64,000 nucleotides of DNA from Neisseria perflava (lineage in GTDB: Bacteria; Pseudomonadota; Gammaproteobacteria; Burkholderiales; Neisseriaceae). The stretch's first letter is position 1, and the number at the start of each line of letters is the position of its first letter. The stretch spans positions 310,001 to 374,000 of the forward strand of contig NZ_CP079818.1 in the NCBI RefSeq assembly GCF_019334725.1, in the 5' to 3' direction. This document shows, in pieces, positions 8,826 to 17,093 of this stretch. The translations under genes were made by a program, and so were the position numbers. Below the pieces are notes generated by a model, which saw nothing but the letters and a program-made list of their open reading frames with translations, made no database searches and had not been told where the DNA came from.

Positions 8826-9992
8826 TTATTTCAAACCCAAAATACCGCGCAGTTTGGCCAAGTCTTCTGCCAAGGCATTAATCGGCGCCTGCAGGGCTTT
8901 GCGGTCTTCTTCGCTCAGTTTGTCATACAGCTCGAAACCGTTCGGGGTTTTGTATTTCGCCAAAATGTCTTCAACCTGTTTGAAGTTGGCATCGGTTTTT
9001 TCCAACAACGCTTTGTCTTTGGCTTCGATCAGCGGACGGAACAAATCAACGATTTTTTTGGAGCCTTCCACATTGGCTTGGAAGTCGCTCAAGTCGGTAT
9101 GGCTGTAACGGTCTTCTTCGCCGCTGATTTTGCTGCCGGCCACTTCTTCAATCAGTTCGGACGCGCCGCCGACCACCTTACCCGGAGGGAATGCCAATGC
9201 GTCGATTTCTTTTTGTAGTGCTTCGACATCGGTCATCAGTTTGGCTGCAATTTCCTTCACGCCGGATACGTCTTTTTCTACCCAAAGGGCGTGTTCGATA
9301 CGGTGGAAGCCGGTAAATCCGGCATCTTTCGCACCGTCTTTGAAGTCGTCTTCACGCGCATCGATGACGGGGTCGAGTTCGCTGAAAAGCTCGGCAATCG
9401 GTTCGATACGTTCGTAATGGACGCGGGTGGCGGCAAACAGGGATTTGGCCTTTTCAATGTCGCCGGCTTTAACGGCTTCGGTAAAGGTTTTGGTTTTCGC
9501 CACCAGCTCTTTAACCTCGCCTTGAACGTAAGCTTTATAGTCGGCGAGCGGTTGGGACAGTTTTTCCAAATCCGCTTCGTTGGCAGTATCTTTGAAGCCG
9601 CTGTCGGTAACAATCAGCTTACCGCGCGGATTGGTCAACAGGCCGCAAGTCATTTCATATTCGCCCGGCAGCAGGGTAACGGTCATTTTGTCGGATAAAC
9701 CCGGGGCGATGTTTTCACGCTCGTCCACCACCATCACGCCTTTCAGGATTTCCCATTCCAGCTTGCGGCCGCTGTCGTTTTTAATATTGAACACGACTTG
9801 GCCGCTGGGGACGGTCAATTCCATTGGTTCACAAGCAGTATCGTTCACGCCGATATTGACCGAACCGTCGGCATTGGCGGCAGCGGATGCGCCTGAAGCG
9901 GCAGGCGCGGCTTTTTCGGCTTCAGGCGGCTGACACGCAGTCAAACCCAGAGCCAGCATTACAGACAAAGCAGTCAGATTGAATTTTTTCAT
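8826..9992 (-). CDS. efeO: EfeO iron-uptake lipoprotein (cupredoxin + imelysin/M75)
   Basis: EfeO binds periplasmic iron and hands it to the permease EfeU. The signal MKKFNLTALSVMLALGLTAC ends in lipobox LTAC (Cys20), so this form is membrane-anchored. A linker rich in Ala and Ser leads to a cupredoxin domain (about 45-129, with Cys54 and Cys116). An imelysin/M75 domain follows with the HxxE motif HRIEH (residues 230-234). The length, 388 aa, fits two-domain EfeO. GGAAG precedes the ATG. The gene starts 12 bp after the efeU stop and is clearly co-transcribed with it. Confidence 0.94.
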   Translation of the reverse strand: MKKFNLTALSVMLALGLTACQPPEAEKAAPAASGASAAANADGSVNIGVNDTACEPMELTVPSGQVVFNIKNDSGRKLEWEILKGVMVVDERENIAPGLSDKMTVTLLPGEYEMTCGLLTNPRGKLIVTDSGFKDTANEADLEKLSQPLADYKAYVQGEVKELVAKTKTFTEAVKAGDIEKAKSLFAATRVHYERIEPIAELFSELDPVIDAREDDFKDGAKDAGFTGFHRIEHALWVEKDVSGVKEIAAKLMTDVEALQKEIDALAFPPGKVVGGASELIEEVAGSKISGEEDRYSHTDLSDFQANVEGSKKIVDLFRPLIEAKDKALLEKTDANFKQVEDILAKYKTPNGFELYDKLSEEDRKALQAPINALAEDLAKLRGILGLK

Positions 9993-10004
9993 TTTACTTC
10001 CTTC

Positions 10005-10838
10005 TTATTTAGTTAATTTAGTTAACGTTTTTGCCGGAGCGCTGCCGCGCAAAAACCAAATCATGACGGGAACCAGATACAGCAGCCAAATCAGGACTTC
10101 GCCTTCGGTCGGATGGTCGGTATAGCCGAAGAAACCGCCGAGCAGCACGCCTAAAGGGCTGTCTTCATGCAAATATTTCGAGGTGTCGAAAGCGATGTCC
10201 TGCATCGCATTCCATACGCCAGCCTCATGCAGCGCACGAAACGAACCGGCCAACAGACCGGCCGCCACCACAATCAAAAACGCGCCCGTCCAACGGAAAA
10301 ACTTCGCCAAGTTCAGGCGCATACCGCCCTGATAAATCAGCGTACCGATGACAACCGCCGCCAGCAGCCCCAATACCGCGCCTATCGGCATAGACCACGT
10401 CGGGCTTTGCTGGAACACGGCAAGCAGGAAAAACACGCTTTCCAAACCTTCGCGCGCCACGGCCAAAAACGCCATGCCGACCAAGGCCCAGCCCTGGCCG
10501 CTGCCGTGGTTCAAGGCCGTCTGAACAGAATCCTGAAGATGCTGTTTCATCGAACGCGCGGCCTTCTTCATCCACAAAATCATGTACGTCAGCATCGCCA
10601 CGGCCACCAGGCCGATGACGCCGACCACCAATTCCTGTTCTTTTTGCGGAATCTCGCCCGTAACGGAATGAATGCCGTAACCGATACCCAAACACATGGC
10701 CGCAGCCAAAAACACGCCCAGCCAAACCTTCGGCATCAGCTCGCTGTGTCCCGACTGTTTTAAAAAACTGGCAACAATGCCGACGATCAGGGCGGCTTCG
10801 ATGCCCTCGCGCAGCATAATCAAAAAAGCAATCAGCAT
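10005..10838 (-). CDS. efeU: FTR1-family iron permease EfeU
   Basis: This polytopic inner-membrane permease (277 aa, about seven hydrophobic segments) carries the two REGxE iron-coordination motifs diagnostic of FTR1/EfeU: REGIE at residues 10-14 and REGLE at 129-133. It is the first gene of efeUOB. The leader is AT-rich and contains only imperfect Fur-box-like sequences. The ribosome site is weak (TAGAG). A coding-strand DUS lies near 10515. Confidence 0.95.
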   Translation of the reverse strand: MLIAFLIMLREGIEAALIVGIVASFLKQSGHSELMPKVWLGVFLAAAMCLGIGYGIHSVTGEIPQKEQELVVGVIGLVAVAMLTYMILWMKKAARSMKQHLQDSVQTALNHGSGQGWALVGMAFLAVAREGLESVFFLLAVFQQSPTWSMPIGAVLGLLAAVVIGTLIYQGGMRLNLAKFFRWTGAFLIVVAAGLLAGSFRALHEAGVWNAMQDIAFDTSKYLHEDSPLGVLLGGFFGYTDHPTEGEVLIWLLYLVPVMIWFLRGSAPAKTLTKLTK

Positions 10839-10927
10839 AAAAAACTCTAAAGTGAAACGTTCATTTGTTAACGCATTTATAACGCTTTACGCTTAATAAC
10901 GCAAATTATTTTCATTTTTTAATAATC

Positions 10928-10942
10928 CTATAATTATTAAGA
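10928..10942. promoter_or_regulatory. Possible weak Fur box upstream of efeU
   Basis: CTATAAT-T-ATTAAGA matches the 7-1-7 Fur model TGATAAT-N-ATTATCA at 10 of 14 positions. It lies 90 bp upstream of efeU in a very AT-rich gap. Iron regulation of efe operons is known in other bacteria. The match is weak and such AT-rich DNA gives many of them. Confidence 0.25.
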
Positions 10943-10982
10943 TTTTTTAAAATAAAATAACGAACGTAATCAATAAAAACTA

Positions 10983-11022
10983 AAAGGCCGTCTGAATTTT
11001 GTTTTTTCAGACGGCCTTAAAA
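10983..11022. terminator. DUS hairpin between the divergent efeU and ccp leaders
   Basis: A perfect DUS pair with TTTT-rich loop sits between two divergent genes. It has no gene to terminate, so it may insulate the two promoters or serve DNA uptake. Confidence 0.45.
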
Positions 11023-11113
11023 ACATTAACTAATTGTAAAAAAACAATAAAAAAGTTTCATAGTATAAAATTCTCTTTCGGTTATATTTTCAAAATTTAT
11101 CAAAAATAAAAGG

Positions 11114-11155
11114 TTGATTTACAGCAAGAATCAAAAGCAACTTATCTCATATAGT
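11114..11155 (+). promoter_or_regulatory. FNR-dependent promoter of ccp
   Basis: TTGAT-TTAC-AGCAA (11114-11127) matches the FNR consensus TTGAT-N4-ATCAA at 9 of 10 positions. A -10 hexamer TATAGT lies at 11150-11155. The predicted start (about 11162) puts the FNR site at -41.5, the class II position. Oxygen-limited induction of cytochrome c peroxidase by FNR is known in pathogenic Neisseria. Confidence 0.7.
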
Positions 11156-11218
11156 TCAAATACTGCTGTCGCAACCAGCAAACCATTACATAACAAATGC
11201 ATAATAAAGGAACCTCCT

Positions 11219-12394
11219 ATGCCACGTTTGAAACTCCACTAAATCGTTCTGGCCTTGGCCGTTTCTGCCGCGTTGACCGCCTGCGGTGAGAAAACTGCAC
11301 AAACTACTGAAACTCCTCAAGCTGCTTCTGCCGCGAGCACTGCCGATACTGCCGCAAGCACCGCCGCCGTTTCAGCCCCTCAAAATTCTGCCGATGTTTC
11401 TGACGAAGACAAAGCCCTGTTGGAACGCGCGCAAGCTACGTTCAAACCTTTGCCTGACCTAGCCGAAATGCAAAAAGTCCGTCCGTTTACCGAAGAACAA
11501 GTCAAACTCGGCCAACAACTTTGGTACGAAAACCGCCTGTCCAAAGGCAACACCGTCAGCTGTAACTCTTGCCACAACTTGGCAACTGCCGGCGTAGACA
11601 ACATGCCGACCAGCGCGGGCCACAAAAGCCAATTCGGCGGCCGTAACTCCCCAACTGCTCTGAATGCTGCCTTGTTGGGCAGCCAATTCTGGGACGGCCG
11701 TGCAGCCGATGTGGAAGAACAAGCCGGCGGCCCATTGCTCAACCCTGTTGAAATGGCCAACGCTACCGAAGCCGATGCCGCCGCAAAAATTGCCGGTATC
11801 CCTGAATACCAAGAAAAATTCAAAGCCGCATTCCCTGAAGACGGCGCGGTTTCCTTCAAAAACATCACCACCGCATTGGGCGCGTTTGAACGTACCCTGC
11901 TGACCCCGACCCGTTGGGACGACTACCTGAAAGGCAACGTATCTGCCCTGAGCGAACAAGAACGCAAAGGCGTACGCGCATTTATGGACAACGGCTGTAT
12001 TGCTTGTCACAGCGGCGTTAACTTGGGCGGTGCCATGTTCCAAAAATTCGGTTTGGTGGATGGTCCTTACTGGAAACACATCGACGATCCTAAACACGAC
12101 AAAGGCCGTGCGGACGTAACCAAAAAAGCCGAAGACGAATTCTTCTTCCGCGTTCCCGGCTTGAGAAATGTTGAGCGCACCTATCCATACTTCCACAACG
12201 GCAGCGTTTGGGAATTGGATAAAGCCGTCAACATCATGGCGAAAGCTCAATTGGGTAAAACTCTGGCTCCGGAAGAAACTGAAAACATCGTTGCCTTCTT
12301 GAAAGCCCTCTCCGGCAATGTTCCTGAATCTGCCCGAACCATGCCTGAGCTGCCCGTCTCCCACGATGTCAAATCCCAACCTGACAACAAATAA
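11219..12394 (+). pseudogene. ccp: Di-haem cytochrome c peroxidase, signal peptide interrupted by a stop codon
   Basis: The product would be a periplasmic lipoprotein reducing H2O2 with electrons from cytochrome c. The frame from ATG 11219 (good site AGGAACCTCCT) reads MPRLKLH, then TAA (11240-11242), then IVLALAVSAALTAC with lipobox LTAC, and stays open to 12394. Both haem motifs are present: CNSCH (about 11561) and CIACH (about 11996). The stop falls inside the signal peptide; one base change from AAA or CAA would create it. A TTG at 11255 could restart translation but would leave only about nine residues before the lipidated Cys. Either a recent pseudogene or a sequencing error. Confidence 0.85.
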
Positions 12395-12409
12395 GGGTTA
12401 GCATAAAAC

Positions 12410-12446
12410 AAAGGCCGTCTGAAAATCCGTTTCAGACGGCCTTTTG
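12410..12446 (+). terminator. DUS-pair terminator of ccp
   Basis: AAAGGCCGTCTGAAAATCCGTTTCAGACGGCCTTTT lies 16 bp after the stop. Confidence 0.75.
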
Positions 12447-12535
12447 CTGCCGGCCATATGGGCGGCTTTGTTTCACGATTGCGCACAATATGGTAATCTT
12501 GAGCCGATTTTCACCATACATCCGAAAGGAACATC

Positions 12536-12862
12536 ATGAGCCCGATTATTGAAGACTTGCAAGAAGGCCACGGCAAAGAAGCCGTCAAAGGCAAAGAAAT
12601 CACCGTACATTACACCGGCTGGTTGGAAGACGGTACCAAGTTCGACTCCAGCCTCGACCGCCGTCAACCGCTGACCATCACCCTGGGCGTCGGCCAAGTG
12701 ATTAAAGGTTGGGACGAAGGCTTCGGCGGCATGAAAGAAGGCGGCAAACGCAAGCTGACCATTCCTTCCGAAATGGGCTACGGCGCACACGGTGCCGGCG
12801 GCGTGATTCCTCCGCACGCAACCTTGATTTTTGAAGTCGAGCTGCTGAAAGTGTACGAATAA
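12536..12862 (+). CDS. FKBP-type peptidyl-prolyl cis-trans isomerase
   Basis: This single-domain, 108-aa FKBP isomerises Xaa-Pro bonds. Conserved ligand-pocket blocks are VHYTGWLEDGTKFDSS, GQVIKGWDEGFGGMKEGGKR and the C-terminal GVIPPHATLIFEVELL. There is no signal peptide, so it is probably cytoplasmic and unlike the longer Mip-like FkpA. GAAAGGAAC precedes the ATG. It has its own DUS terminator. Confidence 0.93.
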   Translation: MSPIIEDLQEGHGKEAVKGKEITVHYTGWLEDGTKFDSSLDRRQPLTITLGVGQVIKGWDEGFGGMKEGGKRKLTIPSEMGYGAHGAGGVIPPHATLIFEVELLKVYE

Positions 12863-12884
12863 GCATTTGACGCTTCAAAAGACC

Positions 12885-12930
12885 GAGGCCGTCTGAAACC
12901 CGAAGTTTGGTTTTTCAGACGGCCTGTTTT
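12885..12930 (+). terminator. DUS-pair terminator of the FKBP gene
   Basis: A DUS stem with loop CCCGAAGTTTGG and trailing TTTT. Confidence 0.7.
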
Positions 12931-12987
12931 ATCAAGATTCGGTATAATGCCCTCTTTTACAAGCAAACCATTTCCCAAGGAACCCTC

Positions 12988-13236
12988 ATGCTTTTACCCG
13001 AACAAGTCAAAACCCTGATTGAAGGCGTTACCCCTTGCGAACACGTCGAAGTCGAAGGCGACGGCCATCACTTCTTCGCCGTCATCGTTTCCTCCTCATT
13101 TGAAGGCAAAGCCCGCCTCGCCCGCCACCGCCTGATTAAAGACGGCCTCAAGCCGCAACTCGAAAGCAACGAATTGCACGCGCTGTCGATTTCCGTTGCC
13201 GCCACGCCGGCCGAATGGGCGGCCAAACAGGCTTAA
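12988..13236 (+). CDS. BolA/IbaG-family protein
   Basis: The start at 12988 (after AAGGAACCCTC) gives 82 aa; the longer frame runs through the DUS hairpin and is unlikely. The sequence EHVEVEGDGHHFFAVIVSSSFEGKARLARHRLI is the BolA core, including the RLARHR segment. BolA proteins pair with monothiol glutaredoxins and act in iron-sulfur handling. The IbaG-like type is the closest fit by length. Monocistronic with its own terminator. Confidence 0.88.
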   Translation: MLLPEQVKTLIEGVTPCEHVEVEGDGHHFFAVIVSSSFEGKARLARHRLIKDGLKPQLESNELHALSISVAATPAEWAAKQA

Positions 13237-13249
13237 TTCGGAATCAAAC

Positions 13250-13286
13250 AAAAGGCCGTCTGAAAACTTTTCAGACGGCCTTTTTC
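13250..13286 (+). terminator. DUS-pair terminator of the BolA gene
   Basis: A short-loop DUS hairpin followed by TTTTT. Confidence 0.75.
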
Positions 13287-13381
13287 ATACATATTAAACA
13301 GCGCAGGCAATCGATACAAACGACAAACCGCATTCGACAACACGCAATCGCTGTGTAAACCTTACCGGCACAACCGCCAAA

Positions 13382-14176
13382 CTAGCCCTGCCGTTTCGGG
13401 AAAAACTGCACCACGTTCTCCCCTTGCGGCAACACCAATTTCTTCACGGCATGGCCGTACACGGTTTCAAGCGTGATGTTCAGACGGCCTTCGTTTTCAA
13501 AAATCTTATCCACACATTCCTTGGCCGCTTGCGGATTACTGAACTTCAACGCATTCCACAATCCCAAGGTTTCCATGTCCTGCCAAAACGTCCCGGCTTT
13601 TTTATAGCTCAACTCAAGCTTGGCCGTGTCGGTTACCGGATCGTAAAAGCCGTTGTCGGCGAGCATATCGCCCAAGTCGTGCATATCAATCAGCGTGGGC
13701 GCTTCGCATTCGATGCCTTCATGGTTCAGACGGCCTGTCAGCTCGGTCAGGCTGTCGCGGCCAAAGTGCGTGAAAAACAATAATCCGTCGGTTTTCAAAG
13801 CAACGGCCCAGTTTTTCAATACCGGCAAAATATCGTCGGCGCGGCTGAGGCTGAGGTTGGCCCACAGCATATCGGCGGATGCTTCGGGCAGCGGCGCGGT
13901 CAGGGCTTGGCAATGTTGCGGAATGGTTTTGCCGGTCAGCTTCTGCCAGAAACCGCCTTTGCGCGCGGCGGCGGCGGTTTTCAAAAAGTCGGCATTCGGA
14001 TCGTATTCTTCAAACACGGCGTCGGGATAACGCGCGGCCAGCAGGCTGCGGCTGATGTCGGCATCGGCACCAATCAGCATGATGCGTTTGGGTGCATTGC
14101 GGACCAGCTGCAGGCGCTCGTCGGTGTCTTGGGCGAGATGGCGGTGAATTTGCCAGCGTTTGTCTTGTTCGGTCAT
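13382..14176 (-). CDS. bioC: Malonyl-ACP O-methyltransferase BioC
   Basis: BioC methylates malonyl-ACP so that fatty-acid synthesis can elongate it towards pimelate, the entry to biotin. The 264 aa have a class I SAM methyltransferase fold, with a divergent motif I (RIMLIGADAD, about 31-40) and a motif near ASADMLWANLSL. BioC proteins of this group are divergent. The identification rests on these features plus the adjacent bioH, whose product acts at the end of the same route. The 60-bp bioH-bioC gap carries an unpaired DUS. A perfect DnaA box (13506-13514) lies within the gene. Confidence 0.85.
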   Translation of the reverse strand: MTEQDKRWQIHRHLAQDTDERLQLVRNAPKRIMLIGADADISRSLLAARYPDAVFEEYDPNADFLKTAAAARKGGFWQKLTGKTIPQHCQALTAPLPEASADMLWANLSLSRADDILPVLKNWAVALKTDGLLFFTHFGRDSLTELTGRLNHEGIECEAPTLIDMHDLGDMLADNGFYDPVTDTAKLELSYKKAGTFWQDMETLGLWNALKFSNPQAAKECVDKIFENEGRLNITLETVYGHAVKKLVLPQGENVVQFFPKRQG

Positions 14177-14236
14177 GGTGGGTTGTGTCAGCGGGCTTTG
14201 CCCGACAATATTCTGTTTTTATGGTTGATGTTTGTT

Positions 14237-14983
14237 TCAGACGGCCTTTTCGACAAAATTGCGGTAGGTTTCGGCAAATTCGTCGGCATGGCTTAAAAAG
14301 GGCGCGTGTGCGGCTTTGTCGATAAGGACCAGCTCGCTGTTGCTCAAATGGCGGTGTAAATATTCGCCCATGCGCGGCGGCGTAATGGCGTCTTTCTGTC
14401 CAAACACCAGCAATGACGGCGTTTGAATAAGCGGCAACAGCGGACGCGCGTCGGCATGGTTGACCGCTTCAAGCGCGGCCTGTAAGGCGGAAGGCGTGCC
14501 GCAGCGCGCCAAATCAGGTAACACCCGGTTTAAGATTTCGCCCGAATGCGGCGTGTGCAGCAGTTGCAGTTGTAGAAACTGTTTAATATGTTTGGCATAA
14601 TCCAGCTGAAATGCGCCGACCATCTTGCCCAAGGCAGGTTGTGCCAAGCCTTCTGGATAATCCGTGTCGGCAGTCAATCGGGCAAAACTTGCCGTCAGGC
14701 ATAGCGATTGGATTTTGTCGGGATAAAGCGCGGTCAAATACAGGGCAACCAATCCACCCAGCGACCAGCCAAGAATGTGTGCCGGCGTGTCGATTTGTCC
14801 GGCAAAGGTTTCGGCAACGGCGGCAATATCAAACGGTTCGGCAAAAGACGCATCGCCGTGTCCGGGCAAATCAAGCGCGCGGACGTCCCAACCGGCAGGC
14901 AGGCGCGGTATCAAATCGTCGAATACATGGCGGTTCGCCGCCCAACCGTGTATCAGATAAACTTTTTTGGCGGAGTGTGGCAT
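14237..14983 (-). CDS. bioH: Pimeloyl-ACP methyl ester carboxylesterase BioH
   Basis: BioH removes the methyl group that BioC added, releasing pimeloyl-ACP for biotin ring assembly. It is an alpha/beta-hydrolase with VYLIHGWAANRHVF at the oxyanion hole, nucleophile elbow GWSLGG and the C-terminal catalytic His in KAAHAPFLSH. Starting at MPHSAKKV (14983) gives 248 aa, close to the family norm; the 13-residue longer frame would overlap comF further. Its start codon overlaps that of the divergent comF. Confidence 0.92.
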   Translation of the reverse strand: MPHSAKKVYLIHGWAANRHVFDDLIPRLPAGWDVRALDLPGHGDASFAEPFDIAAVAETFAGQIDTPAHILGWSLGGLVALYLTALYPDKIQSLCLTASFARLTADTDYPEGLAQPALGKMVGAFQLDYAKHIKQFLQLQLLHTPHSGEILNRVLPDLARCGTPSALQAALEAVNHADARPLLPLIQTPSLLVFGQKDAITPPRMGEYLHRHLSNSELVLIDKAAHAPFLSHADEFAETYRNFVEKAV

Positions 14984-15698
14984 GAATGTTCTTTCTTGGT
15001 GGCGCAATTTGAAACGGCTCAATGCGCGACGTTGCGTATTATGCCACGATTCCGTTTCAGACGGCCTTTGCCGAGGCTGCGCAAACGATTTGACGGAATA
15101 TTTTATCGACGCGGCACAAAGCTGTCCTTTGTGTTTCCGCCATGTCGAGGGCGGGGCGGTGTGCGGCAGTTGCCAGAAAAAGCCGCCCGCATTTGATAGA
15201 ATGTGGGCCTCGCTGTATTACGAACCGCCCGTCAGCAGCATGATACGCGAGCTGAAACACTTGGCCGATTTGGGCATGAGCCGTCCGTTGGCGGATTTGA
15301 TGTGCCAAAACGCACCGGACTGGCTGGCGACGGAACACTTCGATTTCGTCCTGCCCATGCCTTTGAGCAAAGAGCGGCGGCTCAAGCGCGGATTCAACCA
15401 AAGCGAGGCGTTGACGGATATTTTGGCAAAACGCTACGGCTGGACGCTGCTGCCGCGCCACGCGGTTTTCAGACGGCATGGCGAGCCGCAAAGTACGCTG
15501 AAAAGCAACGAACGTCGGCGAAATATCAAGAATGCATTTAAAATCAAAGCCGAATTGCCGAAGGCGTGTAATATTCTGTTAATTGACGATGTCTTTACCA
15601 CCGGTTCGACCTTGGACGAATTGGCGAAAACGCTGAAAAAATCAGGCGCAGGTAAGATTTTTTGCTGGAGTTTAGCGCGGCCGCCAATGAAAAAATAG
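14982..15698 (+). CDS. comF: ComF-family protein (competence phosphoribosyltransferase-like)
   Basis: ComF proteins are needed for uptake of single-stranded DNA in naturally competent bacteria, which fits a DUS-bearing genome. The N-terminus has paired zinc-ribbon cysteines (CVLCHDS...CRGC and CPLC...CGSC). The C-terminal part has the PRPP motif ILLIDDVFTTGST. ATG 14982 follows GGCGGAG and is preferred over an upstream TTG; the product is 238 aa. A DUS inside the coding sequence is translated as VSDGL, and an AT-dialect copy lies near 15467. Confidence 0.9.
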   Translation: MNVLSWWRNLKRLNARRCVLCHDSVSDGLCRGCANDLTEYFIDAAQSCPLCFRHVEGGAVCGSCQKKPPAFDRMWASLYYEPPVSSMIRELKHLADLGMSRPLADLMCQNAPDWLATEHFDFVLPMPLSKERRLKRGFNQSEALTDILAKRYGWTLLPRHAVFRRHGEPQSTLKSNERRRNIKNAFKIKAELPKACNILLIDDVFTTGSTLDELAKTLKKSGAGKIFCWSLARPPMKK

Positions 15699-15762
15699 CT
15701 TAAACTTTTTGACACCCATGGAACATTTCGGCATTATGCCACTCTATAAGTGATTGATTTAT

Positions 15763-16227
15763 ATGTTTACCATAGTTTTGTACCAACCCGAAATCCCGCC
15801 CAATACGGGCAATATCATCCGCCTGTGCGCCAATACCGGTGCTGATTTGCACTTGGTCAAGCCGCTTGGTTTCCCTCTGGATTCGTCCAAAATGAAACGC
15901 GCGGGCTTGGATTATCACGAGTTTGCCAAACTGACGGTACATGAAAATTTCGATGATTGCCTCAAGGCCCTTGAAGGCCGTCGCATTTTCGCGCTGACCA
16001 CCAAAGGTTCTACCCGACCCGACGAAGTTTCCTTCCGCGAAGGCGACGTGTTGCTGTTTGGTCCCGAAACGCGCGGCCTGCCTGCCGAAGTTCTCGACAG
16101 CCTGCCTGCCGGACAAAAAATCCGCCTGCCGATGATGCCCGACAGCAGGAGCATGAATCTTTCCAATACCGTCGCCGTTATTCTGTTTGAAGCATGGCGA
16201 CAAAACGGTTTCGCAGGCGGCGTATAA
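15763..16227 (+). CDS. trmL: tRNA (cytidine/uridine-34 2'-O)-methyltransferase TrmL
   Basis: This SPOUT methyltransferase modifies the wobble base of certain leucine tRNAs. The 154 aa begin MFTIVLYQPEIPPNTGNIIR, the family N-terminus. The knot motifs LLFGPETRGLP and IRLPMMPDSRSMNLSNTVAV bind SAM. I start at ATG 15763 because the three extra upstream residues lack support. It lies 64 bp after comF, possibly in one transcript. Confidence 0.93.
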   Translation: MFTIVLYQPEIPPNTGNIIRLCANTGADLHLVKPLGFPLDSSKMKRAGLDYHEFAKLTVHENFDDCLKALEGRRIFALTTKGSTRPDEVSFREGDVLLFGPETRGLPAEVLDSLPAGQKIRLPMMPDSRSMNLSNTVAVILFEAWRQNGFAGGV

Positions 16228-16275
16228 CAGGCCGTCTGAAACCGCTGCGTTATCAACTCAAGAACGGAACCCGTT

Positions 16276-16995
16276 TTGACTTTTACCAAAAAAACCCTCC
16301 TTTCCTTAGCCGCCGCCACCATCGGCGTCCTTTCCATCAATGCCGCCGTCGCCGACAGCGTGGTCCGAGTCGAAAAACTGCATCCTTCTGCCAACCGCAG
16401 TTACAAAGTTGCCGGCAAACGCTACACGCCGCTGACCAAAGTTTCCTCTTTCAGCCAAACCGGCAAAGCCTCATGGTACGGCAGCCAATTCCACGGCCGT
16501 AAAACTTCCAGCGGCGAGCGTTACAATATGAACGCCCTCTCCGCCGCCCACAAAACCCTCCCTATTCCCAGCTACGCACGTGTGACCAATATGCAAACCG
16601 GCAAAAGCGTCATCGTCCGTGTCAACGACCGCGGCCCTTTCCACGGCAACCGCGTCATCGATGTTTCCAAAGCCGCCGCCCAACAATTGGGTTTCATCAA
16701 CCAAGGCACAGCCAACGTCAAAGTTGAACAAATCATCCCCGGCCAAACCGCCGCTCAAACCATTATTACCCCAAACAACAAAGAATTTTTTGTTGATTTG
16801 AAATCCTTCGGTACCGAACGCGAAGCGCAAGCCTATTTGAACCAAACCGCACAAAGCCTGCCATCCGACAGCAAAATCACGCTTGAAAAACGCAACTACG
16901 AATACGTTGTCAAAATGGGTCCGTTCAGCAGCCAAGAACGTGCCGCCGAAGCAGGCGAACGCGCCCGTCATCTGAACCTGGCATCCGCCATCTGA
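16276..16995 (+). CDS. rlpA: RlpA-family septal lytic transglycosylase-like protein
   Basis: The predicted exported 239-aa protein has an N-terminal hydrophobic signal (residues 6-26), a double-psi beta-barrel RlpA domain (GKASWYGSQFHGRKTSSGERYNM, then VNDRGPFHGNRVIDVSKAAA) and a C-terminal SPOR domain (about 170-239) that binds denuded septal peptidoglycan. RlpA enzymes cleave naked glycan strands at division. Translation seems to begin at TTG (16276), since no in-frame ATG exists upstream of the signal. No lipobox is seen, unlike many RlpA proteins. Confidence 0.88.
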   Translation: MTFTKKTLLSLAAATIGVLSINAAVADSVVRVEKLHPSANRSYKVAGKRYTPLTKVSSFSQTGKASWYGSQFHGRKTSSGERYNMNALSAAHKTLPIPSYARVTNMQTGKSVIVRVNDRGPFHGNRVIDVSKAAAQQLGFINQGTANVKVEQIIPGQTAAQTIITPNNKEFFVDLKSFGTEREAQAYLNQTAQSLPSDSKITLEKRNYEYVVKMGPFSSQERAAEAGERARHLNLASAI

Positions 16996-17030
16996 TTTCG
17001 TCCGCGTTACCGCTGAAGTTTGATACAATA

Positions 17031-17077
17031 CAAGGCCGTCTGAAACCCGATTGCAAGGTTTCAGACGGCCTTTTTTA
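17031..17077 (+). terminator. DUS-pair terminator of rlpA
   Basis: The extended stem AAGGCCGTCTGAAACC...GGTTTCAGACGGCCTT is followed by TTTTTT, 17 bp before ruvA. Confidence 0.75.
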
Positions 17078-17093
17078 ATCACAGGGGAACACC

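Noticed and set aside
10908..10927. Second Fur-box-like AT stretch upstream of efeU
   Set aside because: It fits the 7-1-7 model at too few positions; such matches arise easily in this AT-rich gap.
11111..11133. TTGAT...ATCAA pair spaced by 11 bases upstream of ccp as an FNR site
   Set aside because: FNR half-sites need a 4-base gap; the properly spaced TTGAT-TTAC-AGCAA at 11114-11127 fits better.
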